From: Pseudomonas sp. S35
Lineage (GTDB): Bacteria > Pseudomonadota > Gammaproteobacteria > Pseudomonadales > Pseudomonadaceae
NCBI RefSeq assembly: GCF_009866765.1
Contig: NZ_CP019431.1
Span: forward strand, 4,216,001-4,280,000
DNA length: 64,000 bases
Reading direction: 5' to 3'
Numbering within the stretch: position 1 is the stretch's first letter; every line of letters begins with the position of its first letter. Made by a program: the position numbers and the translations under genes. Shown here piece after piece: positions 8,541 through 17,716 of this stretch. The notes beneath the pieces were generated by a model, which had not been told where the DNA came from, did not search any database, and was given only the letters and a program-made list of their open reading frames with translations.

Positions 8541-9833
8541 TCAGTTCAAGACCCGTGCCAACGCGCCGTCGAGGATTTTCAGGGCTTCGTCGACCTGGGC
8601 CTCGGTGGCCACCAATGGCGCGAGGAAGCGCAACACGTTGCGGTACACGCCGCATTTGATCACCAGCAAACCGCCGGCGCGGGCTTCGTCGATCACCCGT
8701 TGGTTAAGGTCGGCATCCGGGGTGCGCGCCGAGTCGTCCTGGATCAACTCCATCGCCAACATAAAACCGGTGCCGCGTACATCGCCGATACGCGGGTAGC
8801 GTGCCTGCAAAGCGAGCAGGCCCTGGCGCAGGCGTTCGCCCAGCACTTGGCTGCGATCCAGCAATTGCTCGTGCTCGAAGGCATCGATCACTGCCAGTGC
8901 CGCTGCGCATGCCAGGGCGTTGCCGCCGTAGGTGCCGCCCAGGCCACCGGGCAGCGGTGCGTCCATGATGTGCGCCTTGCCAACCACACCGGACAACGGC
9001 AAGCCGCCGGCCAGGCTCTTGGCCACGGTGACCAGGTCTGGCTGGATGCCCGCATGCTGGAAACCGAACCAAGTGCCGGTGCGACCGAAACCGGTCTGGA
9101 TCTCGTCCAGGATCAGCACAATGCCGTGCTTGTCGGCCAACGCGCGCAAAGCCTGGAGAAACTCGGGCGGCGCAGTGAGAAAGCCGCCATCGCCCTGCAC
9201 CGGTTCGATAATGATCGCCGCGACGCGCTCCGGCGCCACCTGGGTCGCCAGCAATTCGTCGAGGGCTTTAAGCGCCAGTTCGCTGGTCACGCCGCGATAG
9301 GCATTCGGGTACGGCGTGTGGAACACCTCCGGCGCGAACGGCCCGAAGTTTTGCTTGTAGGGTTGGCTCATGCCGGTGAGTGTGGTGCCCAGCAAGGTAC
9401 GGCCATGGAAACCACCACGAAAGGCAATCACCGCCGAACGATTGGTGTGAGCGCGGGCGATCTTCACCGCGTTTTCCACCGCCTCGGCGCCGGAAGTGAA
9501 AAATGCCGCCTTATAGGCCGCTTGCCCACCGATCATTTCACACAGGCGCTGGGCCAGGTCGAGATAAGGCTGGTACGCCACCACCTGGAAGCACGCATGG
9601 GAAACCTTCTGCAACTGCGCCTGCACCGCCGCGACCACCTTGGGATGGTTATGCCCGATGTTGAGCACGCCGATACCGCCGACAAAATCCAGGTAGCGCT
9701 TGCCATCCACGTCCCACAACTCTGCGCCCTGGGCGCGGTCGATCACCAGCGGATGCGCGGTAACCAGCCCACGGGGCACGAATTGCTCGCGCTGACGGAG
9801 CAAATGAGGGGTTTCATCGACTTTGCTGTTCAT
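8541..9833 (-). CDS. gabT: Class-III aminotransferase, 4-aminobutyrate type
   Basis: 430 aa, close to GabT. The PLP site shows FTSGAEAVENAVKIAR, a GGFHGRT loop, LILDEIQTGFGRTG and the Schiff-base Lys in LVTVAKSLAGGLPLSGV. These fit omega-amino acid:2-oxoglutarate aminotransferases (GABA, 5-aminovalerate, other omega-amines). ATG 9833 follows GGGAA; an ATG four codons upstream lacks a site. A succinate-semialdehyde dehydrogenase gene (14980-16440) lies on the same strand beyond the repeat array, so the pair could run amine to semialdehyde to acid. Exact substrate is inferred, not shown. Confidence 0.85.
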   Translation of the reverse strand: MNSKVDETPHLLRQREQFVPRGLVTAHPLVIDRAQGAELWDVDGKRYLDFVGGIGVLNIGHNHPKVVAAVQAQLQKVSHACFQVVAYQPYLDLAQRLCEMIGGQAAYKAAFFTSGAEAVENAVKIARAHTNRSAVIAFRGGFHGRTLLGTTLTGMSQPYKQNFGPFAPEVFHTPYPNAYRGVTSELALKALDELLATQVAPERVAAIIIEPVQGDGGFLTAPPEFLQALRALADKHGIVLILDEIQTGFGRTGTWFGFQHAGIQPDLVTVAKSLAGGLPLSGVVGKAHIMDAPLPGGLGGTYGGNALACAAALAVIDAFEHEQLLDRSQVLGERLRQGLLALQARYPRIGDVRGTGFMLAMELIQDDSARTPDADLNQRVIDEARAGGLLVIKCGVYRNVLRFLAPLVATEAQVDEALKILDGALARVLN

Positions 9834-10027
9834 GGCATTTCCCATCGTGAGTGCGGCAACCGGAAGGTGATTGCGATGCTGTTCAGAGTACGGCGTGCGG
9901 GCAACCAACTACGCCGAACTTGGCCCGTGAGAAATGCGGATCCACTGTTTTGCCCCGGCCTTTCAACAGATCCTGCGCCGGGCTTTGGGCGATCATGAAC
10001 GTCTCCTTTATCCAGCAGGAACTCCCT

Positions 10028-10954
10028 ATGGCCTTGCTCTACAAAGCCGACCCAGTGCGCGGTCAACACTGGCAAGCACTGTTCGCCGAACACGCGCCCG
10101 ACATCGAGTGGCGCGCCTGGCCGGACATCGGCAACCCCGAAGACATCGAATACCTCGCCGCCTGGCAAGCGCCGGACGATGTGGCGCAACTGCTGCCCAA
10201 CCTGAAGGTGCTGTTTGCGTTGTCGGCCGGGGTCGATCAACTGGACCTGTCCCGCCTGCCCCCCGAACTGCCGGTGGTGCGCCTGCTGGATCCGGGCATC
10301 ACCCGTGGCATGTGCGAATACGCCAGTTGGGCGGTGCTCAGTGTGCACCGGGACATGCTGCGTTACCGACAGCAGCAGGTTGCGCGTTGTTGGCAGGGGC
10401 ATTTGTTGCAGCCGGCGGCGAACCGGCGTGTAGGGGTGATGGGACTGGGCGCCCAGGCGCAGCAGATTCTGGCGACGTTGGCGCCGTTGGGGTTTGCGCT
10501 GTCGGGGTGGGCGCGCAGTGCTCATCAGATTGCGGGCGTGGCGTGTTTTGCCGGAGTGTCGCAACTGCCGGCGTTTTTGCGTGAGTGCGATATTTTGTTG
10601 TGTGTGCTGCCGTTGACGGAGCAGACCCGGGGGATCTTGGATCGCCGCCTGTTTGATCAACTACCCCGAGGCGCGGCGCTGATCAACATGGGGCGTGGTG
10701 GGCATTTGGTCGAAGAGGATTTACTGGAAGCGCTGGGGAGTGGGCAATTGAGTGCTGCGGTGTTGGATGTGCTGCAGGAAGAACCGGCGCCGGCGCAGCA
10801 TCCGTTTTGGGATCATCCGCAGATTGTACTCACGCCGCATATTGCTGCGATGACCCAGCCGGCGAGTGCGTTTGGTGGGTTGTTGGAGGATATTCGGCGT
10901 CATCAACGGGGGCAGGATATGCTGGGTGAGGTGGATCGGGTACGGGGGTATTGA
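10028..10954 (+). CDS. ghrA: Glyoxylate/hydroxypyruvate reductase A-type D-2-hydroxyacid dehydrogenase
   Basis: 308 aa, as in GhrA. The Rossmann motif is VGVMGLGAQAQQIL. Further family motifs are LCVLPLTEQTRGIL, LINMGRGGHLVEEDLLEAL, the catalytic Glu region LDVLQEEP and the acid/base His in LTPHIAAMTQP. It reduces glyoxylate or hydroxypyruvate with NAD(P)H. ATG 10028 is preceded by CAGGA. Divergent from the gabT-like gene (194-bp gap). Codon use changes within the gene: up to about 10370 third positions are mostly C, after that G and T dominate. The tandem array begins 4 bp after the stop. Confidence 0.9.
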   Translation: MALLYKADPVRGQHWQALFAEHAPDIEWRAWPDIGNPEDIEYLAAWQAPDDVAQLLPNLKVLFALSAGVDQLDLSRLPPELPVVRLLDPGITRGMCEYASWAVLSVHRDMLRYRQQQVARCWQGHLLQPAANRRVGVMGLGAQAQQILATLAPLGFALSGWARSAHQIAGVACFAGVSQLPAFLRECDILLCVLPLTEQTRGILDRRLFDQLPRGAALINMGRGGHLVEEDLLEALGSGQLSAAVLDVLQEEPAPAQHPFWDHPQIVLTPHIAAMTQPASAFGGLLEDIRRHQRGQDMLGEVDRVRGY

Positions 10955-10957
10955 TCC

Positions 10958-13837
10958 GTTACTTAGGTAACGGCTACTTATGGTTTCGCCTGACGGCGGC
11001 TAACTTTGCAAAAGCCCCCAAAAACTTCCCGTGCATGCTGAATCCCTGGCAAGTGAGCTGTTGTGGTGAGCGGGCTTGTCCCGCGCTGGGCTGCGCAGCA
11101 GCCTCCAATAAGGTCACCGCAAAGTGCCAGAATCAATCGAAGTGAAGGTTCTGGGGCCGCTTCGCAGCCCGGCGCGGGACAAGCCCGCTCACCACAGAGT
11201 TATGTGTCAGCGCTTCAAGCGTCGTAGGTACCTCTGCCCCGATGAGTTACTTAGGTAACGGCTACTTATGGTTCCGCCTGACGGCGGCTCACTTTGCCAA
11301 AGCCCCCAAAAACTTCCCGTGCATGCTGAATCCATGGCAAGTGAGCTGTTGTGGTGAGCGGGCTTGTCCGCGCTGGGCTGCGCAGCAGCCCCCAATAAGG
11401 TCACCGCAGAGTGCCAGAATCAATCGAAGTGAAGGTTCTGGGGCCGCTTCGCAGCCCGGCGCGGGACAAGCCCGCTCACCACAGAGTTATGTGTCAGCGC
11501 TTCAAGCGTCGTAGGTACCTCTGCCCCGATGAGTTACTTAGGTAACGGCTACTTATGGTTCCGCCTGACGGCGGCTCACTTTGCCAAAGCCCCCAAAAAC
11601 TTCCCGTGCATGCTGAATCCATGGCAAGTGAGCTGTTGTGGTGAGCGGGCTTGTCCGCGCTGGGCTGCGCAGCAGCCCCCAATAAGGTCACCGCAGAGTG
11701 CCAGAATCAATCGAAGTGAAGGTTCTGGGGCCGCTTCGCAGCCCGGCGCGGGACAAGCCCGCTCACCACAGAGTTATGTGTCAGCGCTTCAAGCGTCGTA
11801 GGTACCTCTGCCCCGATGAGTTACTTAGGTAACGGCTACTTATGGTTCCGCCTGACGGCGGCTCACTTTGCAAAAGCCCCCAAAAACTTCCCGTGCATGC
11901 TGAATCCCTGGCAAATGAGCTGTTGTGGTGAGCGGGCTTGTCCCGCGCTGGGCTGCGCAGCAGCCCCCAATAAGGTCACCGCAGAGTGCCAGAATCAATC
12001 GAAGTGAAGGTTCTGGGGCCGCTTCGCAGCCCGGCGCGGGACAAGCCCGCTCACCACAGAGTTATGTGTCAGCGCTTCAAGCGTCGTAGGTACCTCTGCC
12101 CCGATGAGTTACTTAGGTAACGGCTACTTATGGCTCCGCCTGACGGCGGCTCACTTTGCCAAAGCCCCCAAAAACTTCCCGTGCATGCTGAATTCATGGC
12201 AAGTGAGCTGTTGTGGTGAGCGGGCTTGTCCCGCGCTGGGCTGCGCAGCAGCCCCCAATAAGGTCACCGCAGAGTGCCAGAATCAATCGAAGTGAAGGTT
12301 TTGGGGCCGCTTCGCAGCCCGGCGCGGGACAAGCCCGCTCACCACAGAGTTATGTGTCAGCGCTTCAAGCGTCGTAGGTACCTCTGCCCCGATGAGTTAC
12401 TTAGGTAACGGCTACTTATGGTTCCGCCTGACGGCGGCTCACTTTGCCAAAGCCCCCAAAAACTTCCCGTGCATGCTGAATCCCTGGCAAGTGAGCTGTT
12501 GTGGTGAGCGGGCTTGCCCCGCGCTGGGCTGCGCAGCAGCCCCCAATAAGGTCACCGCAGAGTGCCAGAATCAATCGAAGTGAAGGTTCTGGGGCCGCTT
12601 CGCAGCCCGGCGCGGGACAAGCCCGCTCACCACAGAGTTATGTGTCAGCGCTTCAAGCGTCGTAGGTACCTCTGCCCCGATGAGTTACTTAGGTAACGGC
12701 TACTTATGGTTCCGCCTGACGGCGGCTCACTTTGCAAAAGCCCCCAAAAACTTCCCGTGCATGCTGAATCCATGACAAGTGAGCTGTTGTGGTGAGCGGG
12801 CTTGTCCCGCGCTGGGCTGCGCAGCAGCCCCCAATAAGGTCACCGCAGACTGCCAGAATCAATCGAAGTGAAGGTTCTGGGGCCGCTTCGCAGCCGGGCG
12901 CGGGACAAGCCCGCTCACCACAGAGTTATGTGTCAGCGCTTCAAGCGTCGTAGGTACCTCTGCCCCGATGAGTTACTTAGGTAACGGCTACTTATGGTTC
13001 CGCCTGACGGCGGCTCACTTTGCAAAAGCCCCCAAAAACTTCCCGTGCATGCTGAATCCATGACAAGTGAGCTGTTGTGGTGAGCGGGCTTGTCCCGCGC
13101 TGGGCTGCGCAGCAGCCCCCAATAAGGTCACCGCAGACTGCCAGAATCAATCGAAGTGAAGGTTCTGGGGCCGCTTCGCAGCCGGGCGCGGGACAAGCCC
13201 GCTCACCACAGAGTTATGTGTCAGCGCTTCAAGCGTCGTGTAGGTACCTCTGCCCCGATGAGTTATTTAGGTAACGGCTACTTATGGTTCCGCCTGACGG
13301 CGGCTCACTTTGCAAAAGCCCCCAAAAACTTCCCGTGCATGCTGAATCCCTGGCAAATGAGCTGTTGTGGTGAGCGGGCTTGTCCCGCGCTGGGCTGCGC
13401 AGCAGCCCCCAATAAGGTCATCGCAGAGTGCCAGAATCAATCGAAGTGAAGGTTCTGGGGCCGCTTCGCAGCCCGGCGCGGGACAAGCCCGCTCACCACA
13501 GAGTTATGTGTCAGCGCTTCAAGCGTCGTGTAGGTACCTCTGCCCCGATGAGTTATTTAGGTAACGGCTACTTATGGCTCCGCCTGACGGCGGCTCACTT
13601 TGCAAAAGCCCCCAAAAAACTTCCCGTGCATGCTGAATCCCTGGCAAATGAGCTGTTGTGGTGAGCGGGCTTGTCCCGCGCTGTGCTGCGCAGCAGCCCC
13701 CAATAAGGTCATCGCAGAGTGCCAGAATCAATCGAAGTGAAGGTTCTGGGGCCGCTTCGCAGCCCGGCGCGGGACAAGCCCGCTCACCACAGAGTTATGT
13801 GTCAGCGCTTCAAGCGTCGTGTAGGTACCTCTGCCCG
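10958..13837. repeat. Ten-copy tandem array of a ~288-bp unit containing a REPIN
   Basis: Units begin with GTTACTTAGGTAACGG (GTTATTTAGG in the last two) at 10958, 11246, 11533, 11820, 12108, 12396, 12684, 12972, 13262 and 13552, giving lengths of 287-290 bp. Each unit has two parts. The first is an element-like segment (GGTAACGGCTACTTATGG, then CCGCCTGACGGCGG). The second is a REP doublet: GTGGTGAGCGGGCTTGTCCC about 100 bp in, and its reverse complement GGGACAAGCCCGCTCACCAC near the unit end. Point differences are shared by neighbouring units. The 63-98-codon frames in the units end inside each unit and are not believable genes. Confidence 0.97.
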
Positions 13838-13883
13838 GTAGGACGCCGGGTTGACCGTTACCCAAACGACGGATATGTACTCA
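13838..13883. repeat. Right end of a palindromic MITE-like element abutting the ttuC stop
   Basis: CCGTTACCCAAACGACGGATATGTACTC ends in the same bases as the right terminal inverted repeat of the complete 132-bp element at 51483-51614 (CCGTTACCTGAACAACGGATATGTACTC). The TCA at 13881-13883 is the stop codon, read on the minus strand, of the adjacent dehydrogenase. The matching left end is not present at 10958, so the element appears to have been opened or expanded by the tandem array. Confidence 0.65.
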
Positions 13884-14966
13884 CTCAACCAACCCCCCAG
13901 CAATCGCAACCCCAACCTCCTGAGTGGATCCAACGCCCCCCAGATCCGGCGTAACCAACCCGCAAGCAATCACCCCCTCGATCGCCCGCAAAATCCCATC
14001 ATGGGCCGCCCGGTACCGCGCATCGCCATTCCCCAGAAAATCCAGCATCAATGCCCCCGACCAGATCATCGCAATCGGATTCGCAATGCCCTGCCCATAA
14101 ATATCCGGCGCCGAGCCGTGCACCGGTTCGAACAACGAGGGAAACCGGCGCTCCGGGTCGAGGTTGGCCGACGGCGCAATCCCAATGGTCCCCGCACACG
14201 CAGGGCCCAGGTCGGACAGGATGTCGCCAAACAGATTCGACGCCACCACCACATCAAACCGGTCCGGCTGCAACACAAACCGCGCGCACAGGATGTCGAT
14301 GTGCTGCTTGTCCCAACTCACCTCAGGATAATTCGCCGCCATCAACGCCGTACGCTCATCCCAGTACGGCATGCTGATGGAGATCCCATTGGACTTGGTC
14401 GCCGCCGTCAGTTTTTTACGCGGGCGGGTCTGGGCCAGGTCGAAGGCGAACTTGAGGATGCGGTCCACGCCGCGCCGGGTGAACACCGATTCCTGCAGAA
14501 CGAATTCATGATCGGTGCCTTCAAACATCTTGCCGCCCACCGACGAATACTCGCCCTCGGTGTTTTCACGGATCACCACGAAGTCGATATCGCCCGGCTC
14601 GCGACCGGCCAGTGGGCACGGCACGCCGGGGAACAGCCGCACCGGGCGGATGTTCACGTACTGGTCGAAGTCGCGGCGGAACTTGAGCAACGAACCCCAC
14701 AGCGAGATATGGTCCGGCACCTTGTCCGGCCAGCCCACCGCGCCAAAGTAAATCGCGTCAAACCCCTTGAGCTGCTCGAACCAATCGTCGGGCATCATCT
14801 GACCGTGTTCCAGGTAGTAGTCGCAGTGGGCCCAATCGAGCACGTCGATGCTCAGGTTCAAGTCCCAGATCTTGGCCGCTTGTTCCAATACTCGCAGCCC
14901 TTCGGGCAACACTTCCTTGCCAATCCCATCGCCGGCAATCGCGGCGATTCTGAATGCCTTGCTCAT
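13881..14966 (-). CDS. ttuC: Tartrate/D-malate dehydrogenase-type decarboxylating dehydrogenase
   Basis: 361 aa, a member of the isocitrate/isopropylmalate dehydrogenase family. The N-terminus has IAAIAGDGIGKEVLPEG. The substrate-binding region reads FVVIRENTEGEYS, the metal-binding Asp lies in NLFGDILSDLGP, and the cofactor region contains FEPVHGSAPDIYG. The length and the ENTEGEYS motif favour the tartrate/D-malate dehydrogenase (TtuC/DmlA) subgroup over LeuB. It needs NAD and a divalent metal. It lies 13 bp after the gabD-like gene and is probably cotranscribed. Its stop codon coincides with the edge of a repeat element. Confidence 0.88.
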   Translation of the reverse strand: MSKAFRIAAIAGDGIGKEVLPEGLRVLEQAAKIWDLNLSIDVLDWAHCDYYLEHGQMMPDDWFEQLKGFDAIYFGAVGWPDKVPDHISLWGSLLKFRRDFDQYVNIRPVRLFPGVPCPLAGREPGDIDFVVIRENTEGEYSSVGGKMFEGTDHEFVLQESVFTRRGVDRILKFAFDLAQTRPRKKLTAATKSNGISISMPYWDERTALMAANYPEVSWDKQHIDILCARFVLQPDRFDVVVASNLFGDILSDLGPACAGTIGIAPSANLDPERRFPSLFEPVHGSAPDIYGQGIANPIAMIWSGALMLDFLGNGDARYRAAHDGILRAIEGVIACGLVTPDLGGVGSTQEVGVAIAGGLVE

Positions 14967-14979
14967 CGATCCTGCCTCG

Positions 14980-16440
14980 CTAGTTCAACCCGCCAATGTG
15001 GAAAGCCTTGACCTCAAGGTACTCATCCAGCCCGTATTTGCTGCCTTCACGCCCCAGCCCCGACTGCTTGATGCCGCCGAACGGCGCAACTTCCATGGAA
15101 ATGATCCCGGTGTTGAGCCCGACCATGCCGAACTCCAGGGCCTCACCGAAACGCCACGAGCGCTGCATGTCCTGGGTGAAATAGTAGGCACCCAAGCCGT
15201 ACGGCGTGGCGTTCGCCAAGGCCAGCGCTTGGGCTTCATCGGTAAAGCGCATCAGCGGCGCCACCGGGCCGAAGGTTTCTTCATTGGCCAGCAGCATGCC
15301 GGCGTGGCAGTCGCCGAGTACCGAGGGTTGCACGAACTGGCTGTCACCCGTGGGAACCGCGCCACACAGCAGCGTCGCGCCCTGGCTCAGGGCATCGTCG
15401 AGATGCCGCGCCACCTTGTTCACCGCCGCCGGGTTGATCAACGGGCCGAGGGTCACGCCCTCTTCCAGGCCGTTGCCGACCTTGAGCTTGCCCACTTCTT
15501 CCACCAGGCGTGCAGCGAAACGTTCGTAGATACCGTTCTGCACCAGGATGCGGTTGGCGCACACGCAGGTCTGCCCGGCGTTGCGGAATTTGCTGATCAT
15601 CACCCCGGCGACCGCCAGCTCCAGGTCGGCGTCGTCAAACACCACAAAAGGTGCGTTGCCACCCAGTTCCAGGCTCAGACGCTTGATGTGCTCGGCACTC
15701 TGGCGCATCAGCAGGCGGCCGACGGCAGTGGAGCCGGTGAAGGAAATCTTGCGCACCGCCGGGCTGCCGGTCAGGGCCTCGCCGATGCCAGCAGGCAGCC
15801 CGGTGATCACATTGAAGACGCCAGCAGGAATGCCGACGCGCTCGGCCAACACCGCCAGGGCCAGGGCCGACAGCGGCGTGAGGTCCGACGGTTTGACGAT
15901 GATCGGACACCCGGCGGCCAACGCTGGCGCGCATTTGCGGGTGATCATCGCGTTGGGGAAGTTCCACGGGGTGATGGCGGCGCACACGCCCACCGGTTGC
16001 TTCAACGTCAGCAGGCGGCGATCACCGCTGGGCGCCGGCATGGTTTCACCGTAGACCCGGCGCGCTTCCTCGGCGAACCATTTGACGAAACCGGCGCCGT
16101 AGCGCACTTCGCCCTTGGCTTCGTTGAGCGGCTTGCCCTGCTCCCACGTCATGATCAGCGCGAGGTCGTCGAGGTTGTCGAGCATCGCCTGGTACCAGCG
16201 CTCCAACAGCGCCGCACGGTCGGCGGCCGGGCGTGCGCGCCAGGCGGGCCAGGCGCGTTCGGCGGCGGCGATGGCGCGCTGGGTGTCCACCGCGTCCATG
16301 GCGGGCACCCGCGCCAGCAAGTGGCCGGTGGCGGGGTCGTGGATGTCCAGGGTGGCGCCGCTGTCGGCGGCGACCCACTGGCCGTCCACATAGGCGAGTT
16401 CAGCCAACAGGCTGGGGTCTTGCAAGCGAGTGGTGAGCAT
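14980..16440 (-). CDS. gabD: NAD(P)-dependent succinate-semialdehyde dehydrogenase-type aldehyde dehydrogenase
   Basis: 486 aa, the usual ALDH/GabD length. Motifs: TPWNFPNAMITRK (cofactor/substrate), FTGSTAVGRLL, catalytic Glu in LELGGNAPF, nucleophile Cys in NAGQTCVCANR and the C-terminal GIKQSGLGREGS. The NAGQTCVCANR form is characteristic of succinate- or glutarate-semialdehyde dehydrogenases. ATG 16440 is preceded by AGGATCTCGACC. It lies 118 bp after the ArgE-like gene. It would oxidise the aldehyde left after transamination or amine oxidation by its neighbours. Confidence 0.9.
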   Translation of the reverse strand: MLTTRLQDPSLLAELAYVDGQWVAADSGATLDIHDPATGHLLARVPAMDAVDTQRAIAAAERAWPAWRARPAADRAALLERWYQAMLDNLDDLALIMTWEQGKPLNEAKGEVRYGAGFVKWFAEEARRVYGETMPAPSGDRRLLTLKQPVGVCAAITPWNFPNAMITRKCAPALAAGCPIIVKPSDLTPLSALALAVLAERVGIPAGVFNVITGLPAGIGEALTGSPAVRKISFTGSTAVGRLLMRQSAEHIKRLSLELGGNAPFVVFDDADLELAVAGVMISKFRNAGQTCVCANRILVQNGIYERFAARLVEEVGKLKVGNGLEEGVTLGPLINPAAVNKVARHLDDALSQGATLLCGAVPTGDSQFVQPSVLGDCHAGMLLANEETFGPVAPLMRFTDEAQALALANATPYGLGAYYFTQDMQRSWRFGEALEFGMVGLNTGIISMEVAPFGGIKQSGLGREGSKYGLDEYLEVKAFHIGGLN

Positions 16441-16558
16441 GGTCGAGATCCTGATCCGAGACACGCTCCAGTCTAGGGAGGTGCCACGGACGAGGATGCC
16501 GAAAGCGCGGGTACAGCAGCGTGCCGTGCTGAAATTCAGCCCAGGACGGCAGGCTCTG

Positions 16559-17716
16559 CTAGGCCTTCAACGAGCCGAGCAAGCCCTGCAAAAACTGCGC
16601 GCCGGCGTCCATCTGGCTGATCTCGATAAACTCATCAGGCTTGTGCGCCTGCTCGATGGAACCCGGCCCGCAAACCACCACCGGCACGTCCAGGCGCTGC
16701 TTGAACAGGCCGCCTTCGGTGCCGAACGAGACCTTGGACGTGCCGGTGTCCGGCGCGGCGAATTGCTTGAGAAAACGCACGGCTTCGACGCTCGGATGGG
16801 TATCCAGGCCTGGGTAGACGTTAAGGGTTTCGATCTCGATGGCCGCCACGCTGGACAGCTTCTGCGCCTCACGCACGATGACTTCGGCACGCTCGCGCAT
16901 CTGCTCCAGAAACTGATCCAGGTCGTCGGCGGGCAAGTTGCGCACTTCGAAATCCAGGGTGCACAGGTTGGGCACGATATTCAGCGCTTTGCCGCCGACG
17001 ATCTGCCCCACATGCACGGTGCTGTAGGGCACGTCGTAGTCAGTGTCCTGGGCACCGTGGCGTTGCAACTGCTGCTGGCTGTCACGCAGGGCGGCGATAA
17101 AGTCGCAGGCCACGTGGATGGCATTGACCGAGCGCGGCGCCAGCGACGAATGCGCCTCCAGGCCACGGCAGTAGGTGCGGTAGGAGCCCTTACCCTTGTG
17201 CCCGAGCACGAACTGCATGTTGGTCGGCTCGCCGATCAGACACAAAAACGGCCGCACCGGCGCCAGGTGCAACACATCGAGCAAGCGCCGCACGCCCACG
17301 CAACCAATCTCCTCGTCATGGGACAAGGCCAGTTGCAATGGGCGGTTCAAGGTGTGGTCGGCGGCATCGAGCATGGCGTCGATGGCCAGGGCGATAAAGC
17401 CCTTCATGTCACAACTGCCGCGCCCGTAGATGCGCCCATCCTGCACCGTGGCGGCGAACGCGGGAAAGGTCCACGCCTGCCCGGCCGCCGGCACCACGTC
17501 GGTGTGCCCGGAGAGCAACACGCCAGGCTGGTCCTTGGGGCCGGTGCTGGCGAACAGGTTGGCCTTCTTGCCGCTCTGGTCCTTGACGATCAGCGACTCG
17601 ATGCCTTTTGTCAGCAGCAGGTCGCGCACGTACTCGATCAAGGCCATGTTCGACTCGGACGACACCGTGTCAAAGGCCATGAGTGTTTTCAGGATATCCA
17701 GTACGCGGGGCTTCAT
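16559..17716 (-). CDS. M20 metallopeptidase, acetylornithine deacetylase (ArgE)-like
   Basis: 385 aa. Zinc-ligand and catalytic motifs of M20 are present: LLSGHTDVVPAAG, GRGSCDMKGFIA, SHDEEIGCVG, LIGEPTNM and the dimerisation/lid domain from about residue 180. The closest family by sequence is ArgE. It overlaps the preceding FAD oxidase gene by 4 bases and sits in a transport/oxidation operon, not with arginine biosynthesis genes. A catabolic deacylase or N-substituted amino acid hydrolase is therefore more likely than the biosynthetic enzyme. Confidence 0.87.
   Translation of the reverse strand: MKPRVLDILKTLMAFDTVSSESNMALIEYVRDLLLTKGIESLIVKDQSGKKANLFASTGPKDQPGVLLSGHTDVVPAAGQAWTFPAFAATVQDGRIYGRGSCDMKGFIALAIDAMLDAADHTLNRPLQLALSHDEEIGCVGVRRLLDVLHLAPVRPFLCLIGEPTNMQFVLGHKGKGSYRTYCRGLEAHSSLAPRSVNAIHVACDFIAALRDSQQQLQRHGAQDTDYDVPYSTVHVGQIVGGKALNIVPNLCTLDFEVRNLPADDLDQFLEQMRERAEVIVREAQKLSSVAAIEIETLNVYPGLDTHPSVEAVRFLKQFAAPDTGTSKVSFGTEGGLFKQRLDVPVVVCGPGSIEQAHKPDEFIEISQMDAGAQFLQGLLGSLKA

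Noticed and set aside
11246..13664. Repeated 63-98-codon frames (MSYLGNGYLWFRLT start) in the tandem array
   Set aside because: Each ends inside its unit, lies in REPIN and MITE-like sequence, lacks a ribosome binding site and appears only because most units are 288 bp (a multiple of three).
10958..13837. CRISPR array
   Set aside because: Units are ~288 bp and wholly repeated with no unique spacers, and there are no cas genes.
16559..17716. Biosynthetic argE
   Set aside because: Sequence family fits, but it overlaps an amine oxidase gene in a catabolic operon and no arginine biosynthesis genes are near.
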